In this document: piece after piece, positions 32,629 to 45,722 of the stretch
Layout: the number at the start of each line of letters is the position of its first letter
Numbering within the stretch: position 1 is the stretch's first letter
NCBI RefSeq assembly: GCF_000002865.3
Contig: NW_001865058.1
Location: forward strand, 1 to 64,000
Length of the DNA stretch: 64,000 nucleotides
Direction: 5' to 3'
From: Monosiga brevicollis MX1
Taxonomy: Eukaryota; Opisthokonta; Choanoflagellata; Craspedida; Salpingoecidae
Notes under the pieces: generated by a model
The model's input: only the letters and a program-made list of their open reading frames with translations
Databases searched by the model: none
Told to the model about the DNA's origin: nothing
Translations under genes and position numbers: made by a program

Positions 32629-35600
32629 ATGTCGAGCGTCGAGGGCGGGAGCCGGAGTCGGACGGCCAGTACGGCATCGGCGCGCCGCGGCACGCTGAGT
32701 TCGCGACGCGGTACCGCGTCAGCTGGTGGTGGTGACGCCTGCGATAAGTTTGAGGCTGCTCGCTCCAGACCCAACGTCTGCCGGAACTGCAAAAAGACAA
32801 AGGCCGCCCACGAGGAAGCCAAGCCCGCCTCCAGCCCAGCTAAGGACACCGCTGCCCCTGCCCCTGCTCAGAATAATCATGAGAATGCGCCCTCTGCCAC
32901 TGCCTCGAACCAGGATGGCGCAACCAATTCCAAGGCCCCGGCCACTGCTTCCGACGCCGTGCTCAAATCAGGCTGGCTCAGCAAAGCGGGGCAAGGCAAT
33001 ACGGTGCGCCCGCACCTTGATTGTCGCGCGCCACCCTGCCCCAGCCCTGAATTCGGCTCACTTTGACCTCGAGGCTGCTTATGAATCTCCCACACCATAG
33101 GCCTACAAGAAACGCTGGTTTGTTCTCAAGGGCCCCATTCTTTCTTACCACAAGTCGGAATCCGAGGTACTACACTGGCGTGCTATCGAGCCAACCTCAG
33201 CACACGCGCTTGCAGAACAGCTCACTCCGGATGTGTCAACGGATAGCGCGAGACAGGCCACATTGATCTCAACAACGCCACCAAAGTGACTGCCATTCGT
33301 GCCGCTAGCCTCTTTGAGGTTGGTTACAGCCACGTTCTTGCTTCCTCCTGCGACGTCCGCTCAGACAGCCCTCAACCTTTTTTTTTTGTTGTTGTTGTGC
33401 CGCGCCCCTGTAGATTGAAACGCCTGATCGTGTATGGAAGCTGCAAGCCACCACAAATGACCTCGCTCGACAGTGGGTCGATGCTATTACCGGTCAGTAG
33501 ACTCGTGCGCGCACACATACATACTCACATGTGTGCGACAGCTTGCCTACCAGCAAAACTGACACGACTCGCGCACTTGACTTTCTTTTTGATGTTGTAG
33601 CACAAAGTCCCAAACTGACGGCGTCTAGTGACAAAGATGCCCAAATACCTTCAGACACATCCAAGGAATCCCATTCTCCTGCCCAGGAAGGGGCACCCGA
33701 TAATGTCAACGTTGAGGGCGCCACAGAAGAGCAAGACGCTGCACGTATAGCCGCCGAAAAGGAGGCTGCACGAGTGGCCGCTGAAGAGGAAGCTGCAAAG
33801 CAGAAAGCCGCCGAGGAGGAGGCTGCGCGAGTGGCTGCTGAAGAGGAGGCTGCAAAGCAGCAAGCTGCCGAGGAGGAAGCTGCACGAATGGCTGCCGAGG
33901 AGGAAGCTGCACGAATGGCTGCTGAAGAGGAAGCTGCGAAACAGAAAGCCGCCGAAGAGGAAGCTGCAAAGCAGAAAGCCGCCGAAGAGGAAGCTGCAAA
34001 GCAGAAAGCCGCTGAAGAGGAAGCTGCAAAGCAGAAAGCCGCCGAAGAGGAAGCTGCAAAGCAGAAAGCCGCCGAAGAGGAAGCTGCAAAGCAGAAAGCC
34101 GCCGAAGAGGAAGCTGCAAAGCAGAAAGCCGCCGAAGAGGAAGCTGCACGAGTGGCCGCTGAAGAGGAAGCTGCAAAGCAGAAAGCCGCCGAAGAGGAGG
34201 CTGCAAAGCAGAAAGCCGCCGAAGAGGAAGCTGGACGAGTGGCCGCTGAAGAGGAAGCTGCAAAGCAGAAAGCCGCCGAAGAGGAGGCTGCAAAGCAGAA
34301 AGCCGCCGAAGAGGAGGCTGCACGAGTGGCTGCCGAAGAGGAACTTGCAAAGCAGAAAGCCGCCGAAGAGGAAGCTGCAAAGCAGAAAGCCGCCGAAGAG
34401 GAGGCTGCGCGAGTGGCTGCTGAAGAAGAAGCTGCACGAGTGGCTGCCGAAGAGGAATCTGCAAAGCAGATAGCCGCCGAAGAGGAAGCTGCAAAGCAGA
34501 AAGCCGCTGAGGAGGAGGAGGCTGCGCGAGTGGCTGTTGAAGAAGAAGCTGCACGAGTGGCTGCTGAAGAGGAGGCTGCGAAACAGAAGGCCGCCGAAGA
34601 GGAGGCTGCGCGATTGGCTGCTGAACAGCACGCACGTGAACAAGCAGCTCGTGAAAGCTTGGATCGTGCTCGACAGGCACAAGAGCAAGAGGCTGCGCGC
34701 GACAAAGCCGAGGCCTTGGCAGAAGCACAGGCCAGTGAACAGGAGACAGAACGGGCGCGCCTCTCTGCGGCGGCCGGTGCAGAGGCCACGCTGGCGCGAG
34801 AGCGCGTTGTGGGACAACGAGTGGCGCGCGCGCAAACATTGCAACGATCTCGGCGCGAGCCGACTGTGTCAGGCGACGCCCCCTCTCAGACCTTTTCGCG
34901 GCAACGGGGTACCTCGATTGACAAGTCGACGCGCCTTGAGGCTGAGTTGGCCAAGGTGCGGGCCGAGTATCACGAGCTCGAAGCCATCAATGCTCAATTG
35001 CGTGCATCTGCCGCTGCTGCATCTGCTGAGCGGGATGAAGTGAAAGAAGAGCTCCAAGCATTGGAAGAGCAGCATGCAGCCATGCTTAACGACCCCGCCG
35101 CCACAGCTGGTCCTGGCAGAAGACGTCACTCATCCGTTGGTGGACCTAGCACGGTATACGCAGCACGCATCGCCACACTTGAAGCAGATAATGCGCGGCA
35201 AGTGGAAAAGTCCCGCCAGCTCGAGCAGCAGCTGGCCAACCTTCTGGCCATCAACAACGGGGCTGGTCCCCCTCCAGAACCACGCCCACGCAGCTCGTCT
35301 CCATCCGACATTTTATTTTATCAGCAGCAACTGCGCACGTTGCAGACGCAGTTGGACCGTGCCCTGCAGGATGCAGCCGCAGCTGATGAGAATGCCATGC
35401 AGCTAGAGAATGAGAATTTGGTTGGTCCCGCGCAACGGAGATGAAAGAAGTTGTAGGCACTAGATTAGGCAAAGCTTACTTGATTTGTGTGAATGTTCTT
35501 CTTAGGAGCTACGTCGTCAGCTGAGTGTCATGTCTGGAGCTGGTGGTGGGAACACTGGTGGCGGTCGCCGTACTCTTACGCTCAACAATCATTTTGATGG

Positions 35601-36678
35601 TGTGTTGTTTGTTTTTATTTTTATTAACGTGACCAAAGGCGAGTGAGGATGAGTTTGGCAGCCTGGTAGCCACCCTCATTTGTGTCGGTTGCATCATCAC
35701 CACCACAGATGGCGAATCATCGACTGATCCGGTGGGCGGGTTTGGAAGTCGAGCCATCATGTTAAACGATCACTTTGGTAAGATGGCGAATTTTTATTTT
35801 TTTTATTTTTTTTTTTTTTTCTGTTTGGTTTTTCTTCTTCTTTTTTTTTTTTTTTTTTTTTTTGATTTTGTTTTCTTGCCTTGACTCCTTATGCCCGCGG
35901 TTCTCTGAGAGCTGTTTGAACATGTTGGTCAGTTACGAAGTTTTAATGCCTCCTGATCGCCGTTCTCGAATACTTTGCAGACGGGGAATCTTCGACGGAT
36001 CCCGTCGAGGGCATGCTTGAAATTGGTGGCGGCTTGAACGACTCGAGCTCGACAGATCCGGTCCTTGTGCTTGAAGGCGCTGGTGGTATGAACGATTGCG
36101 CTTCTTGCTTGTCGCGTGATGGTTCTGGCTTTGGCTTTTGGCTTTGGCTTGTATTTTCCTCTCCCTTGCAATGAAAAATCGGAGCGGTTCTGTCGCACTT
36201 GTTTGTCAACCTACTCACGAGAGTGGGTGCGTCGACATGTGTGATCACAGGTCTCAATGAGAGTTCTACGGACGGGTTGTCACTTCCCACCCACCCATCA
36301 TTTTTTGAAAAGCCGCCGCCAAAGCCACCCAAGCCTGCGACGCTTCGAGCGGCAGTGGATGCCGACGGCACACCGAGTCGTGCGCGAACCATGACGACAC
36401 CCCGCCAGGCTCGCCCTGCGGCTGGGAGCGCGCCAGCCACGCTCAACCGAGCGCGCAATGGCACCTTGCGTCGGCCACCGACGCAAGTTGCTGGCTCAAG
36501 CCCAGCCGCAGCCACCCATGGTGGGCAGCGTCCGCGGGCCATGACGGCGCGCCAAGGGCCAGTGCCGCCACAGGCGCGTATGCAGCGTAGCAACACGATG
36601 CGTGCACGAGAGCCGCAACCGGCCAATGTCAAGACCAATTCTTGGTTTTCTGATACCCTCAAAAAGTGGGGATTTTAG
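32629..36678 (+). CDS. PH-domain protein with long charged alpha-helical repeat
   Basis: Nine exons: 32629-33003, 33101-33166, 33247-33318, 33414-33492, 33601-35420, 35506-35599, 35710-35777, 35981 to about 36082, 36251-36678; about 1030 residues. The N-terminus is Ser/Arg-rich with a short Cys motif ([17 protein letters not shown]). A PH domain follows ([10 protein letters not shown] ... [20 protein letters not shown] ... [11 protein letters not shown] ... [19 protein letters not shown]), likely for phosphoinositide or membrane binding. Next is a roughly 290-residue Ala/Glu/Lys/Gln repeat, then a conventional coiled coil ([20 protein letters not shown]). The C-terminal part is Pro/Arg-rich, with repeated SSTDPV motifs spread over three exons, and ends [12 protein letters not shown]. 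Probably a cortical or cytoskeletal linker; no family name recognised. Confidence 0.8.
33770..34625 (+). repeat. 30-base coding minisatellite ([10 protein letters not shown] repeat)
   Basis: Within exon 5 of the PH-domain gene a 30-base unit (GCCGAAGAG GAAGCTGCA AAGCAGAAA GCC and variants) repeats about 28 times in frame. The central units (33960-34140) are almost identical. The encoded 10-residue period with E(i)-K(i+4) spacing suits a charged single alpha-helix better than a seven-residue coiled coil. The repeat also keeps several minus-strand frames open, which are artefacts. Confidence 0.9.
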
Positions 36679-36981
36679 AATGAGGTTTCAGACCGGCACA
36701 AGGTCATGTTTGTGAGGTGACTGATGTGAGCTGCCAAGCAGCCAAAACGCAAGCTGTGTTTTACCAAGCAATCCACATTCCCTTGAAAATGACTGAAAAC
36801 CCTTTGGCACAATGATGTTGAAGTCATGACACATTGATTGTGAAAGGAATGAAAGGGTAACAGTATCATGTCTTGGGGATGAATTGCCTGCGGGCACGAG
36901 CCAGATAAGCTCTCAACTCGTTGGCACGACAGGGGTTTTTGAGTAGGGGCACACGTCTACAGAAGAAAGAAGGGTCAACAT
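36679..36981. other. Convergent 3' spacer
   Basis: Short gap between the 3' ends of the PH-domain gene and mS35. No feature seen apart from 3'-flank sequence. Confidence 0.4.
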
Positions 36982-38277
36982 TCAAGCAGAAGCGGCAGCA
37001 GAAGACGAGGCTTCTGCGGTCGATTGTGCGAGTTTCTGTCGCAGGGCACGGGGCAAGTCACGAGTGAGGTACAATTATGGGACGTGCATGCATGGGATGC
37101 CGTCGTTTATCGGGGCCATCCAGAGTTTCAGTTGCCAGACTTACCATGGATTCCAGCATGAGGAGCTTGAGCACCTCTTGGACATGGTGGCGGTTCATTT
37201 CGCGTGAAGGATAACGGCTGGACACTAGACGCAGCTCATCCTTGTTGGCATTGTAGCGATTATCAGCAATCTCCTTGAGGATTGCAGCGGCCGGCGGCTC
37301 GAGACCGAGCTGTGCCACCTTGCACTGCGAGCGCCGAATCGATGAAAATGAGACGGGATCAACGAGGTTGGTGGGCTTCTGGGAGAAGGTGGCCTGCATG
37401 TCAACCTACGCGAAGGGCTACTTTGCGAGAACCATGGTAAACGTTGTTTGAGCCGCCCAGGGTCATGTAGTTTCGGGTTTCCAGCACAAGGGCACCGGCA
37501 GGTGGCTCTTGGTACTGAGTGCAAAAGGCTGAGAAAAAAAATACAATAGAGAAAAAGTGAGAAGACGTGGCCTGGCCAAGATGTGATTCTTGATAGAGAA
37601 TGCTTCCATGAGGAAAAACAGGTGAAGGGGCAAGGTTGAAAACTGGAAGAAAGTAAAAGGAAAAAGAGGTGCCTGGCCGAGAGGGGAGCAAGGCGGGAAA
37701 GGAAACGGTCAATGGCGAAGACGACGTACGCAGTAGCTGGGCTGCGTGACTTTCAATCTCTGCCAAACTGAGGTGAAAAAAGTCGGGAATCTATGCGACC
37801 CACAGCACGTTGCAATGGAACATTGATGGCCACCGTGAGCCAACAAGACAGTGCGAAACGAGTTTCAACGCGACGGTCGGCATTGATTCGCTGGGCGATG
37901 TGAGATGTGCCGTTGTTGCCGTTGTTGCCGCAACGGTGCCGGCAACAAGCACATGCGCATCATCATGTCGGTGATCAAGCGCGAGGTAGGGGCATCCATG
38001 GGAAAAAAGCCACAGGGATGATGAAAGAGGAGGCGGTTACCTTCATGCGCTCGAGGCTAATGTCGTCGTCAGTCTGCTGCATGCCCGTGAGCTGAAACGA
38101 GACGCCCGAAGGGACGGCGGGAAACACGGCACCCCCCCGCTTCGCACCCACACTCATGTGACACCGAGCCGCCACGGCCCGCACCATCAACCCCGACACC
38201 GACACCCGACGCCCCACACCCATCACCACACCCCGCACCCCGGAACAAGCCGCGGCCGCCATCATCTTGGTCGCCAT
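36982..38277 (-). CDS. MRPS35: Mitochondrial ribosomal small-subunit protein mS35
   Basis: ATG 38277 opens an Arg/Ala-rich presequence lacking acidic residues (MATKMMAAAACSGVRG...), typical of mitochondrial import. The recognisable core is near 37150-37400: CKVAQLGL, ILKEIADNRYNANKDELRLV, SSRYPSREMNRHHVQEVLKL. This matches the mS35 (MRP-S28 family) core, in which a conserved 'RYN...DE' and basic helix follow a short strand. An upstream exon encodes YQEPPAGALVLETRNYMTLG (about 37517-37412). Another encodes IPDFFHLSLAEIESHAAQLL (near 37795-37735). The tail KLAQSTAEASSSAAASA ends at TGA 36984-36982. Exon joins between 38200 and 37800 are not resolved. Shares a short divergent promoter region with UFM1. 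Confidence 0.7.
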
Positions 38278-38677
38278 TCCCACCGGCTGCCAATTCGCTC
38301 GCTCGCTCACACACACACACACACACTCACACACACACACTCGTGTTTCTAGTCTGCGCGGAGACTAGAGGTTGAGTCTGGGAGGAGACTGGGTTTTGGG
38401 TTTAGTTTAAAGAGGGTTTGTTACAATGTTGGTGTTGACTTTGCTGTCGCTATCTCTGCTGGCCATCGATACTGTTATCGTATCTCTGAATCCATGTGCC
38501 ACAATCGCAATCTCTCTTATATAAGCTTGTAAAAGGTTAACATCGGACACAACCGCTTTCGGTTCTCTCTGAATGATTAAACCCCCACCTGATTGTTCTC
38601 TCACTCACAATCACAATCTCTCTCCCTCTCTGCCTTGCTTCGCGCGCTTTTAATTTTTTTTTTATCGACAGTTCATC
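38278..38677. promoter_or_regulatory. Divergent promoter region mS35 / UFM1
   Basis: About 400 bases between the start codons of two conserved, oppositely transcribed genes. It contains (CA)n at about 38307-38340, TATATAAG near 38519 and a T run at 38655-38663. It must include both 5'-UTRs; which elements act as core promoters is not clear. Confidence 0.45.
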
Positions 38678-39576
<899 letters not shown>

Positions 39577-40067
39577 CTTTCTTGTCCCCCTTTTGTTCTT
39601 TTTTTTTTTTTCTCGCTCTCTCTCTCCCTCTCTCTCCGCCCCTGACAAGCCGCGCCACGCCCACAGTGTCTTGGTGACACTGGGATCAATGCGCACGAGC
39701 GCATTGCCCTTTTTCGGACCTAGAACCATCGTCGGTCACGACGATAGACTGCCTGGCCGCTCCCACTGCTTTCTCTAGACCTCGACCGCAATTGCCCATT
39801 CCTGCCCCGATTCCTTCTGTCATTGATGCGAAAAGGCCATTCTTCAACCTTAGTGCACACACACCATCGTACATATGCTGCCTACCTCAGTAGCAATCCC
39901 CATTCCCGCCCCACCCGCTTCTTCATCTCAACAGTGGATGGAAAAAATTCACGTCACCCAGACATCATCGTGAACCACGTCTCATTTCTCGATTAGAAGG
40001 CCATGCACAAACCAAATCAATGCAAAATGTCTCAATGACGATGGTCCAAAACTCAAAACCTCTTGGA
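39577..40067. other. Convergent 3' spacer UFM1 / corepressor gene
   Basis: Poly-T run at 39600-39611, a (CT)n stretch, and otherwise unremarkable sequence. No gene seen. Confidence 0.4.
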
Positions 40068-43000
40068 TCACGCCATTGGTTGGGTTGCCGTCGCCTCTTC
40101 GCTGGCCGTGGGCGCTGCCGCGATCAATGGCGAGCCAGTTGCTGGCGCTGATACATCTTGCATTGCTGGATGGGTGCTCGATGACGGGGCGCTGGCCAAA
40201 AACATGGATTCGGAAGGCCGCGGCTTTCCCAGCTCGGGCGACGCCACCCGTGGAGTATCGGCCACGGGAATCGTTTGCTGCTCCTGCCGTGCTGTGGCCA
40301 CGGCCTCTTGAAGCTCGGTTGGCAGGGTGGTTTCAGGTTCCTGTGACGCCCCACTTGCTGCGGTGGCTGCAGCAACGTCCATTGTCGTTGAGACTTTATC
40401 CAAGGCCGTGTCAGCTGACTCGGTTGCTGCTGTGCTCTTGTTCTTGCTGGCACTGCTCCGGCTGCTCTTGCTCTTGTTGCCCCCGGTGGTACTTTTGCTG
40501 TTGTTGCCGCTGCTGCCGCCGCCGCCGCCGCCACCGCTGCTTTTGCTCTTGCTCTTGCTCTTACCAGCATTGTTTGTGGCGGCTGCGGTGCTTTGAGTGC
40601 CGGATCCGCTTTTGCTCTTGCTCTTGCTGCCGCTCTTGTTTTTGGATTTGCTCTTGGATTTGGCCGCCGCCGAATTGGGTGAGGGAATGCGACGATGAAT
40701 ACGACGATGGCCGTTGAGCTTGGGTGCCGAGTCAAACACAGCAGGGCAGTCGTCACAAGCATAAACGCTGCGTTTCTCCCCCTTGTCGTTGGCACTTCGC
40801 TTGGCGTTCTTGTCGCCGCCGCCAGAGGACGAAGGACGCTTGCGCGATCGACTGCTGCTGCTGTTGCTGCTGCCGATTCCAACGGTATTCTTGGCCCCAC
40901 CCTTGCTGGCGGATCCAAAAAACGGCGGATTGGCTCTCATTGCCTTTAATTGAGCTAAAGCGATTCCCGTGTGTGACTCTGATGCGCCGCCACACCCAGG
41001 CACGAACAGGCGAAAAGAAAAAAACATGCAGAAGCGCTCAAACAGTTGAAAACGTACCAGGCGTCTTGTTCCAGGACAGCCAATCGAGCGTTGAGGTAGC
41101 GCGATAGTCATCACAAAGGTATGGTAGCTGGCCAAACCTACCAGCCAAGGACCAAAACGAAACCGCATGCAATGAGGCGGGCGGAGCTCAAGCACCAAAG
41201 GAGCTGGGGAAAAGGCCCGGTAACGTACTCGCCGTGATACAGGTAGCAACTATCACACCAATCCTCCTGGCCTGGACCCTCACGCCAGCGAGCTGTGAGA
41301 TGTCGCTGACAGTGATCGCAGGCCGTGACCGCACCATCTTGCTGCGCGCGCCGATCCTCCTCCAGTTCGCGCTCTCGCAGCTCCTGCTTGATGGTACGGT
41401 ACTCGGGTGTGCGCTTGAAAAAGTTGAAAAAGTACTCAATCACATCTGTATACGTCTTGCTGGGCAAGAGTGCAGCAATCAAACGAAACTGCTTGCCGTA
41501 TTCACGGTATGCTACAAAAGGTTTTCGCGACCCATTTGTCAATGGCGTGAGCGGGCCGACCATCGAGACAAGCCCAGTCATATCCAAGGCTCAACGGACA
41601 AACCCTTGATGAACATGTCCCGGTCAGCTTTGGTCCAGTCATCCGGCTGCTGATAGTGATAGTCTGGAATACAAGAAAACCAAGGCCGACGTGGTCAAAG
41701 ATGCAACCCGGGCCTGTGCAATTGAAGTCCCGGCTGGTGCTCGGACATGATACAAAGCAAGCACGTACCACGAAGAATGGGCCGCTTGCGATGGGTTTTG
41801 TCATCAAGCAGCTCTTCCATGAGAGACAACATGCTGGTGGACTTTTTCTTGCCCTTGTTGGCTTGTGCTGCATGCAAAAGGTGATGGGCATACTATAGCA
41901 AACGAGGGTGGGCGCCGTGCCAGCTTTTGAGCACGTGTCAAAACCCAAGTTGACATGCGTGCGCCATCACCGGAAAAACGCGTCAACAGCACATACCTCC
42001 ACGTCGTACGCACGGGCAGAGCGAAAGCCCAAAGTGTTGGCAAACTTTAAAAAGTACTGCACAGATTCACTGTTCTCGACGCTGGCCTCCAGTGGGCTAA
42101 AAACCAGCTGGGCTTCATCGTTGAGGGGCGGAATCTGTTGCGGATCGGTCTTGGGGTAGGAGGTGTCTGGCACCTGGTAATTGGCGCCAACCCTAGTGGA
42201 ATGTAAGGGAAAGAAACCAAACGTTCAAGCCAATAACGAGCATCCACGGTCAGACACCAATACTCGGCGTCAAGTGGAATGGGAATGCTGCCAGAAGGTC
42301 CCATTTCCATCTTTTCAGCAACGTGGAACACCCAAACTGGAGAAGCACAGCGTATGCTTGCGAACAGAAAGAAGGGTGTGCTTACGAACCTAATCTCAGC
42401 GAGCGAATAGACGCTGTTTTCTTCTCGGACATCCCCTTGGCTGTCCACAACGACCTTGCGGCGGGCCACGGGCGTCATCCACTTGTTCTTGCTCTTCTGT
42501 TTATGCAGCGTGTTGGCGGGGGTGTCGGTCATGGTAGCTGCAGTTACCAATATCATCAGACCCGGCGATAAGCTAGACACGTGCGACTCAGGTACGATAG
42601 ACTAAAAGGGTACACAACTTCAAAAAAAAAAAAAAACGTACGAGAGGCTTTGGCCAGATCTGAGCGGAGCATGCGTCGGCCCACGTGCTGGTCGGTATTT
42701 TGATCGCGTTGACGAATTTCCTCGTCAAAGACGTCGTGAAGGCGCTGTGTTGCTTCAGGGGAGAGGGTGATGCGGCGACGGTCAAGAAGAATGCGAAGGC
42801 GCTCAGCCTGTTGCGGGGCAAACGGGGCAAGGCCCATGTCTTGGCTCAGCGGGGAGATGAAATGGCCGCGCACGGCCTCATCCAAGGTGAGGCGGGCATG
42901 ATGTCGAAACCGCAGGTAAGCAAGATCCAGATCGGTCTCATCTGCTGAATGGCCCGCTGGCAAGAAGCGCAAGATCCAACAGTTTGGAACAGGTTGTGAG

Positions 43001-44605
43001 GTAAAGGGGCGGCGGTCAAGTCTAGCAGTGTGTGTGTGTGTGTGTGTGATCTGGTGGTGCACCGGCAGGGCAGGGTTGTTGGATGTACCATGCTTGCTGT
43101 GGACGTGTTCGCGAACGCGATTGCGGTCGGTAAAGGAGAGGCAGCAAAACTGTACCAAGAAGAGGACCAAGGCCAATGGGTTGGTGAGGACGCGAAATGA
43201 AGCGGCGCATGTGTTGGTCAAGCAAGTGACGTACAGGACAAGGGTGACAATTGACGCTGTAGGCCTGTTCAACGGCGGTGCAAAATTCGTCGTCGATCTC
43301 CCAGGACCGGCACATGTCAGAGAGATGGTATGGAAGGAGAGGTAAAATGGACGGGAAGGGCAGTGACTTTCTAAAGGGTTTGACGATGTTGTTTCCAACG
43401 CGAGTGCGTGCGTGAGTCGCGTGAGTGGGTTTGGGTTAGGCGAGCGTGGGTGTGAGCGTCAAGGCCCAGATGGAACGTACTCTTCGTCCTCGGGTCCGTA
43501 AAAAAGAACGACAGCATTATCGGCCGTAGACTTTTTGTTGCTTTTGCGGCGGCGCTTCATCTGAGCAAAGGGTGCGACGAACAAACGGCAGGAGCAAATG
43601 TGTTGGTGTGGTGGTGAGAGTCGAAAGAGATGGTGTGCAGAGGGCCGGCGTGAGAGAAAGGGGGAAATACAAGAACAGACATGGCTGGGCCAGGGGCGAT
43701 AGGTCTGCATGAGCGCCCAGACGTTAACGCCGGGAAAGCAGTTTGCCTCAGTTGTGGAGCCAGCCAGATCGAGGAATTGTTTGTGTAGTCGACAACGTTC
43801 TTCCACTTGTTCTGGGGAGAGATCGAGGGTGACGGGGGGTGGGGTCTCGATGACAAAAGGCGCTGACTCGGCCACGTTGTCTTGATGGCTGGTGCCACCG
43901 CCAGCGACATCTTCGGTCTCGGTCTTGATTGGGGCCGGTGTGGTGTTATCCAAAGCGGGTGGGGCACGAGCTGGGGAAACGGCGGTCGGTTCTGCTTTGA
44001 CGGCAGCGGGAGAGCTCTGAATGAGCTCTGTGGGCGCGGGATTCAAAGGAGCAGAATCGCCCGTTTGTTGGCTGGCGCCGTCTACATCCATGGCGGTTGT
44101 GTGGACAGGGCCATCGGCGGCGGTCACGGCAGGTGGGTGACCATCGAAGCCAGCAGCAATCTGCGGATTGGTGTGGTTATCGGCCGGAGAACCCGAATTG
44201 GTGGTGGTGGTGGTCGTCGTTGTGGTGGTGTCGTGGATGGCACCGTCTGAGGCATCCATGGTTGTATCCATGGCCATTGCAGCCCCATCCTGGGAAGGTT
44301 GATCCTTGAGTACAGGGGCCATGCCTGAGGGATGTGTGGACGACGTCATGTTCATGGCACCCGCATGACTGGCGTCGGTCGCAGGGGCGATGTGCTCGCA
44401 AACGGTAGCGGGGACGATGGAGGTCGAGGTATCCACCGCCGCCGCCGTGGAAGCAGCTTCATCAGAAGCAACAGACAACCCGTTGCCCACATGTGCAGCC
44501 GCTGCAGCAGCGGCTGCGACGAGCGGATCCTGACGCACTTGCTGCTGTGCCGAGAGGGCAGCCGCCATGGCATTGACGTCAACTGTCCCGGCCATTGCAA
44601 ATGGC
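40068..44605 (-). CDS. ELM2-SANT-GATA corepressor with C-terminal C2H2 finger
   Basis: Large multi-exon gene. The N-terminus (ATG about 44593) is a low-complexity Ala/Thr/Pro region. A helical region follows (DETDLDLAYLRFRHHARLTL, ERLRILLDRRRITLSPEATQ). Next come an ELM2-like segment (VYSLAEIR|VGANYQVPDTSYP, joined by a phase-2 splice) and a SANT domain (DDWTKADRDMFIKG, then YREYGKQFRLIAALLPSKTY, VIEYFFNFFKRTPEYR). Then a GATA-type finger, CDHCQRHLTARWREG plus WCDSC, as in MTA proteins. After an exon LPYLCDDYRATSTLDWLSWN there is a C2H2 finger (CDDCPAVFDSAPKLNGHRRIH) and a long Lys/Ser/Gly tail ending at TGA near 40070. ELM2-SANT proteins recruit class I histone deacetylases. The order lacks an N-terminal BAH and adds a C2H2, so it mixes MTA and TRERF1/ZNF541-like traits. 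Intron phases support one gene across 42530-42660. Confidence 0.75.
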
Positions 44606-45722
44606 ACAAAGGCTATAAAACGACCTCCTTACCCCCTCCCCCGCCAAGCCCGCTAACCGCCCCCTCACCAGCACCCCTATGCGCCCTCCCCTTCCTTCTT
44701 CAAACACCCGGGCCAGCCAGCCAGCCAGCCAGCCAAGTCAGTCAGTCAGTCACCTGAACGACCAGACCGACGCTCGCTGCCGTTTGAATTCATAAAAAAA
44801 TAATAAAAAAATTTAATAAAAATAGGAAAAAGTAAAAAACTTTGAAAGAAAATAAAGCGGCTCTTGGTGTGTCTGTGTGTGTGTGTCTGTATGTGCAGAC
44901 AGAGACAGAGATGAGACATAGAGACAGAGACAGAAACAGAGACACAGAGACATGGAGACATGGAGACAAAGACATAGAGGCAGAGACATAGAGACATAGA
45001 GACAGACATAGAGACGGAGACATAGAGACATAGAGACATAGAGACACAGAGACATAGACACAGAGACACAGAGCCACAGAGACACAGAGACACAGAGGTA
45101 CAGAGACACAGACACACAGACACACAGAGAGGCAGAGAGACAGATGATGATGATGATGAATGGGTTAGAAAGAAGAAAGAGAAGAAAATGAATGATGAAG
45201 ATAAGAGGGAAAAGACCGCTGGAATTTCCATAGGAGTGAGAGTGAGACAGAGAGAGATGAGGATAGGGATGGAGACAGGGATAGAGTCTGGGACAGGGGA
45301 TGGAGATAGATGGTGATGGCAAGAGGGCAGAGACGGGGCTGGAGAGCGAGATGGAGATGAAAATGGAGCCTCAATTTATGGCAGTCGATCTGCGGCGTGC
45401 TCGTGTGGAAAGGTTGCCATCGTCTGCTTGAGCAAACGCTCGCTGATTTTCTGGCCAGATCCGACGTGGAATGGTAGCACGCACCACTGCCCCGGCATAC
45501 AAATACATGGATGGTAATAATGATGATGATGATGATGATGATGACGATGATGATGATGATGATGATGATGGTGATGATGCGCAGCCCCAGGCATATCCTC
45601 GCAAGCGCCTCAGGTCCAACCGACCAGATTCGAGCGAAATGCCTGATGGAAGACACACGATGAAAAAAACTTCAACTCACTCAAAAGCAAAACACGCATG
45701 CCGCAGATGGGGCGACGCAAAG
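44606..45722. repeat. Microsatellite-rich spacer
   Basis: (CCAG)n then (TCAG)n at 44708-44752, an AT-rich patch 44785-44855, a long GACA/GAGACA purine tract at 44880-45145, and GAT trinucleotides at 45520-45575. All long frames here are repeat-made. It contains the upstream region of the corepressor gene and the 3' end of sulfotransferase A. Confidence 0.8.

Noticed and set aside
33494-34844. Three long minus-strand frames (about 380-430 codons) of Ala/Ser, Leu/Phe/Gly or Leu/Pro/Arg repeats
   Set aside because: They lie exactly opposite the 30-base repeat of the PH-domain gene; a 30-base period keeps every frame open. No start context, domain or splice signals.
44746-45322. Minus-strand Cys/Leu/Val-rich frames
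   Set aside because: Made by the GACA/GAGACA tract; composition follows the repeat unit.
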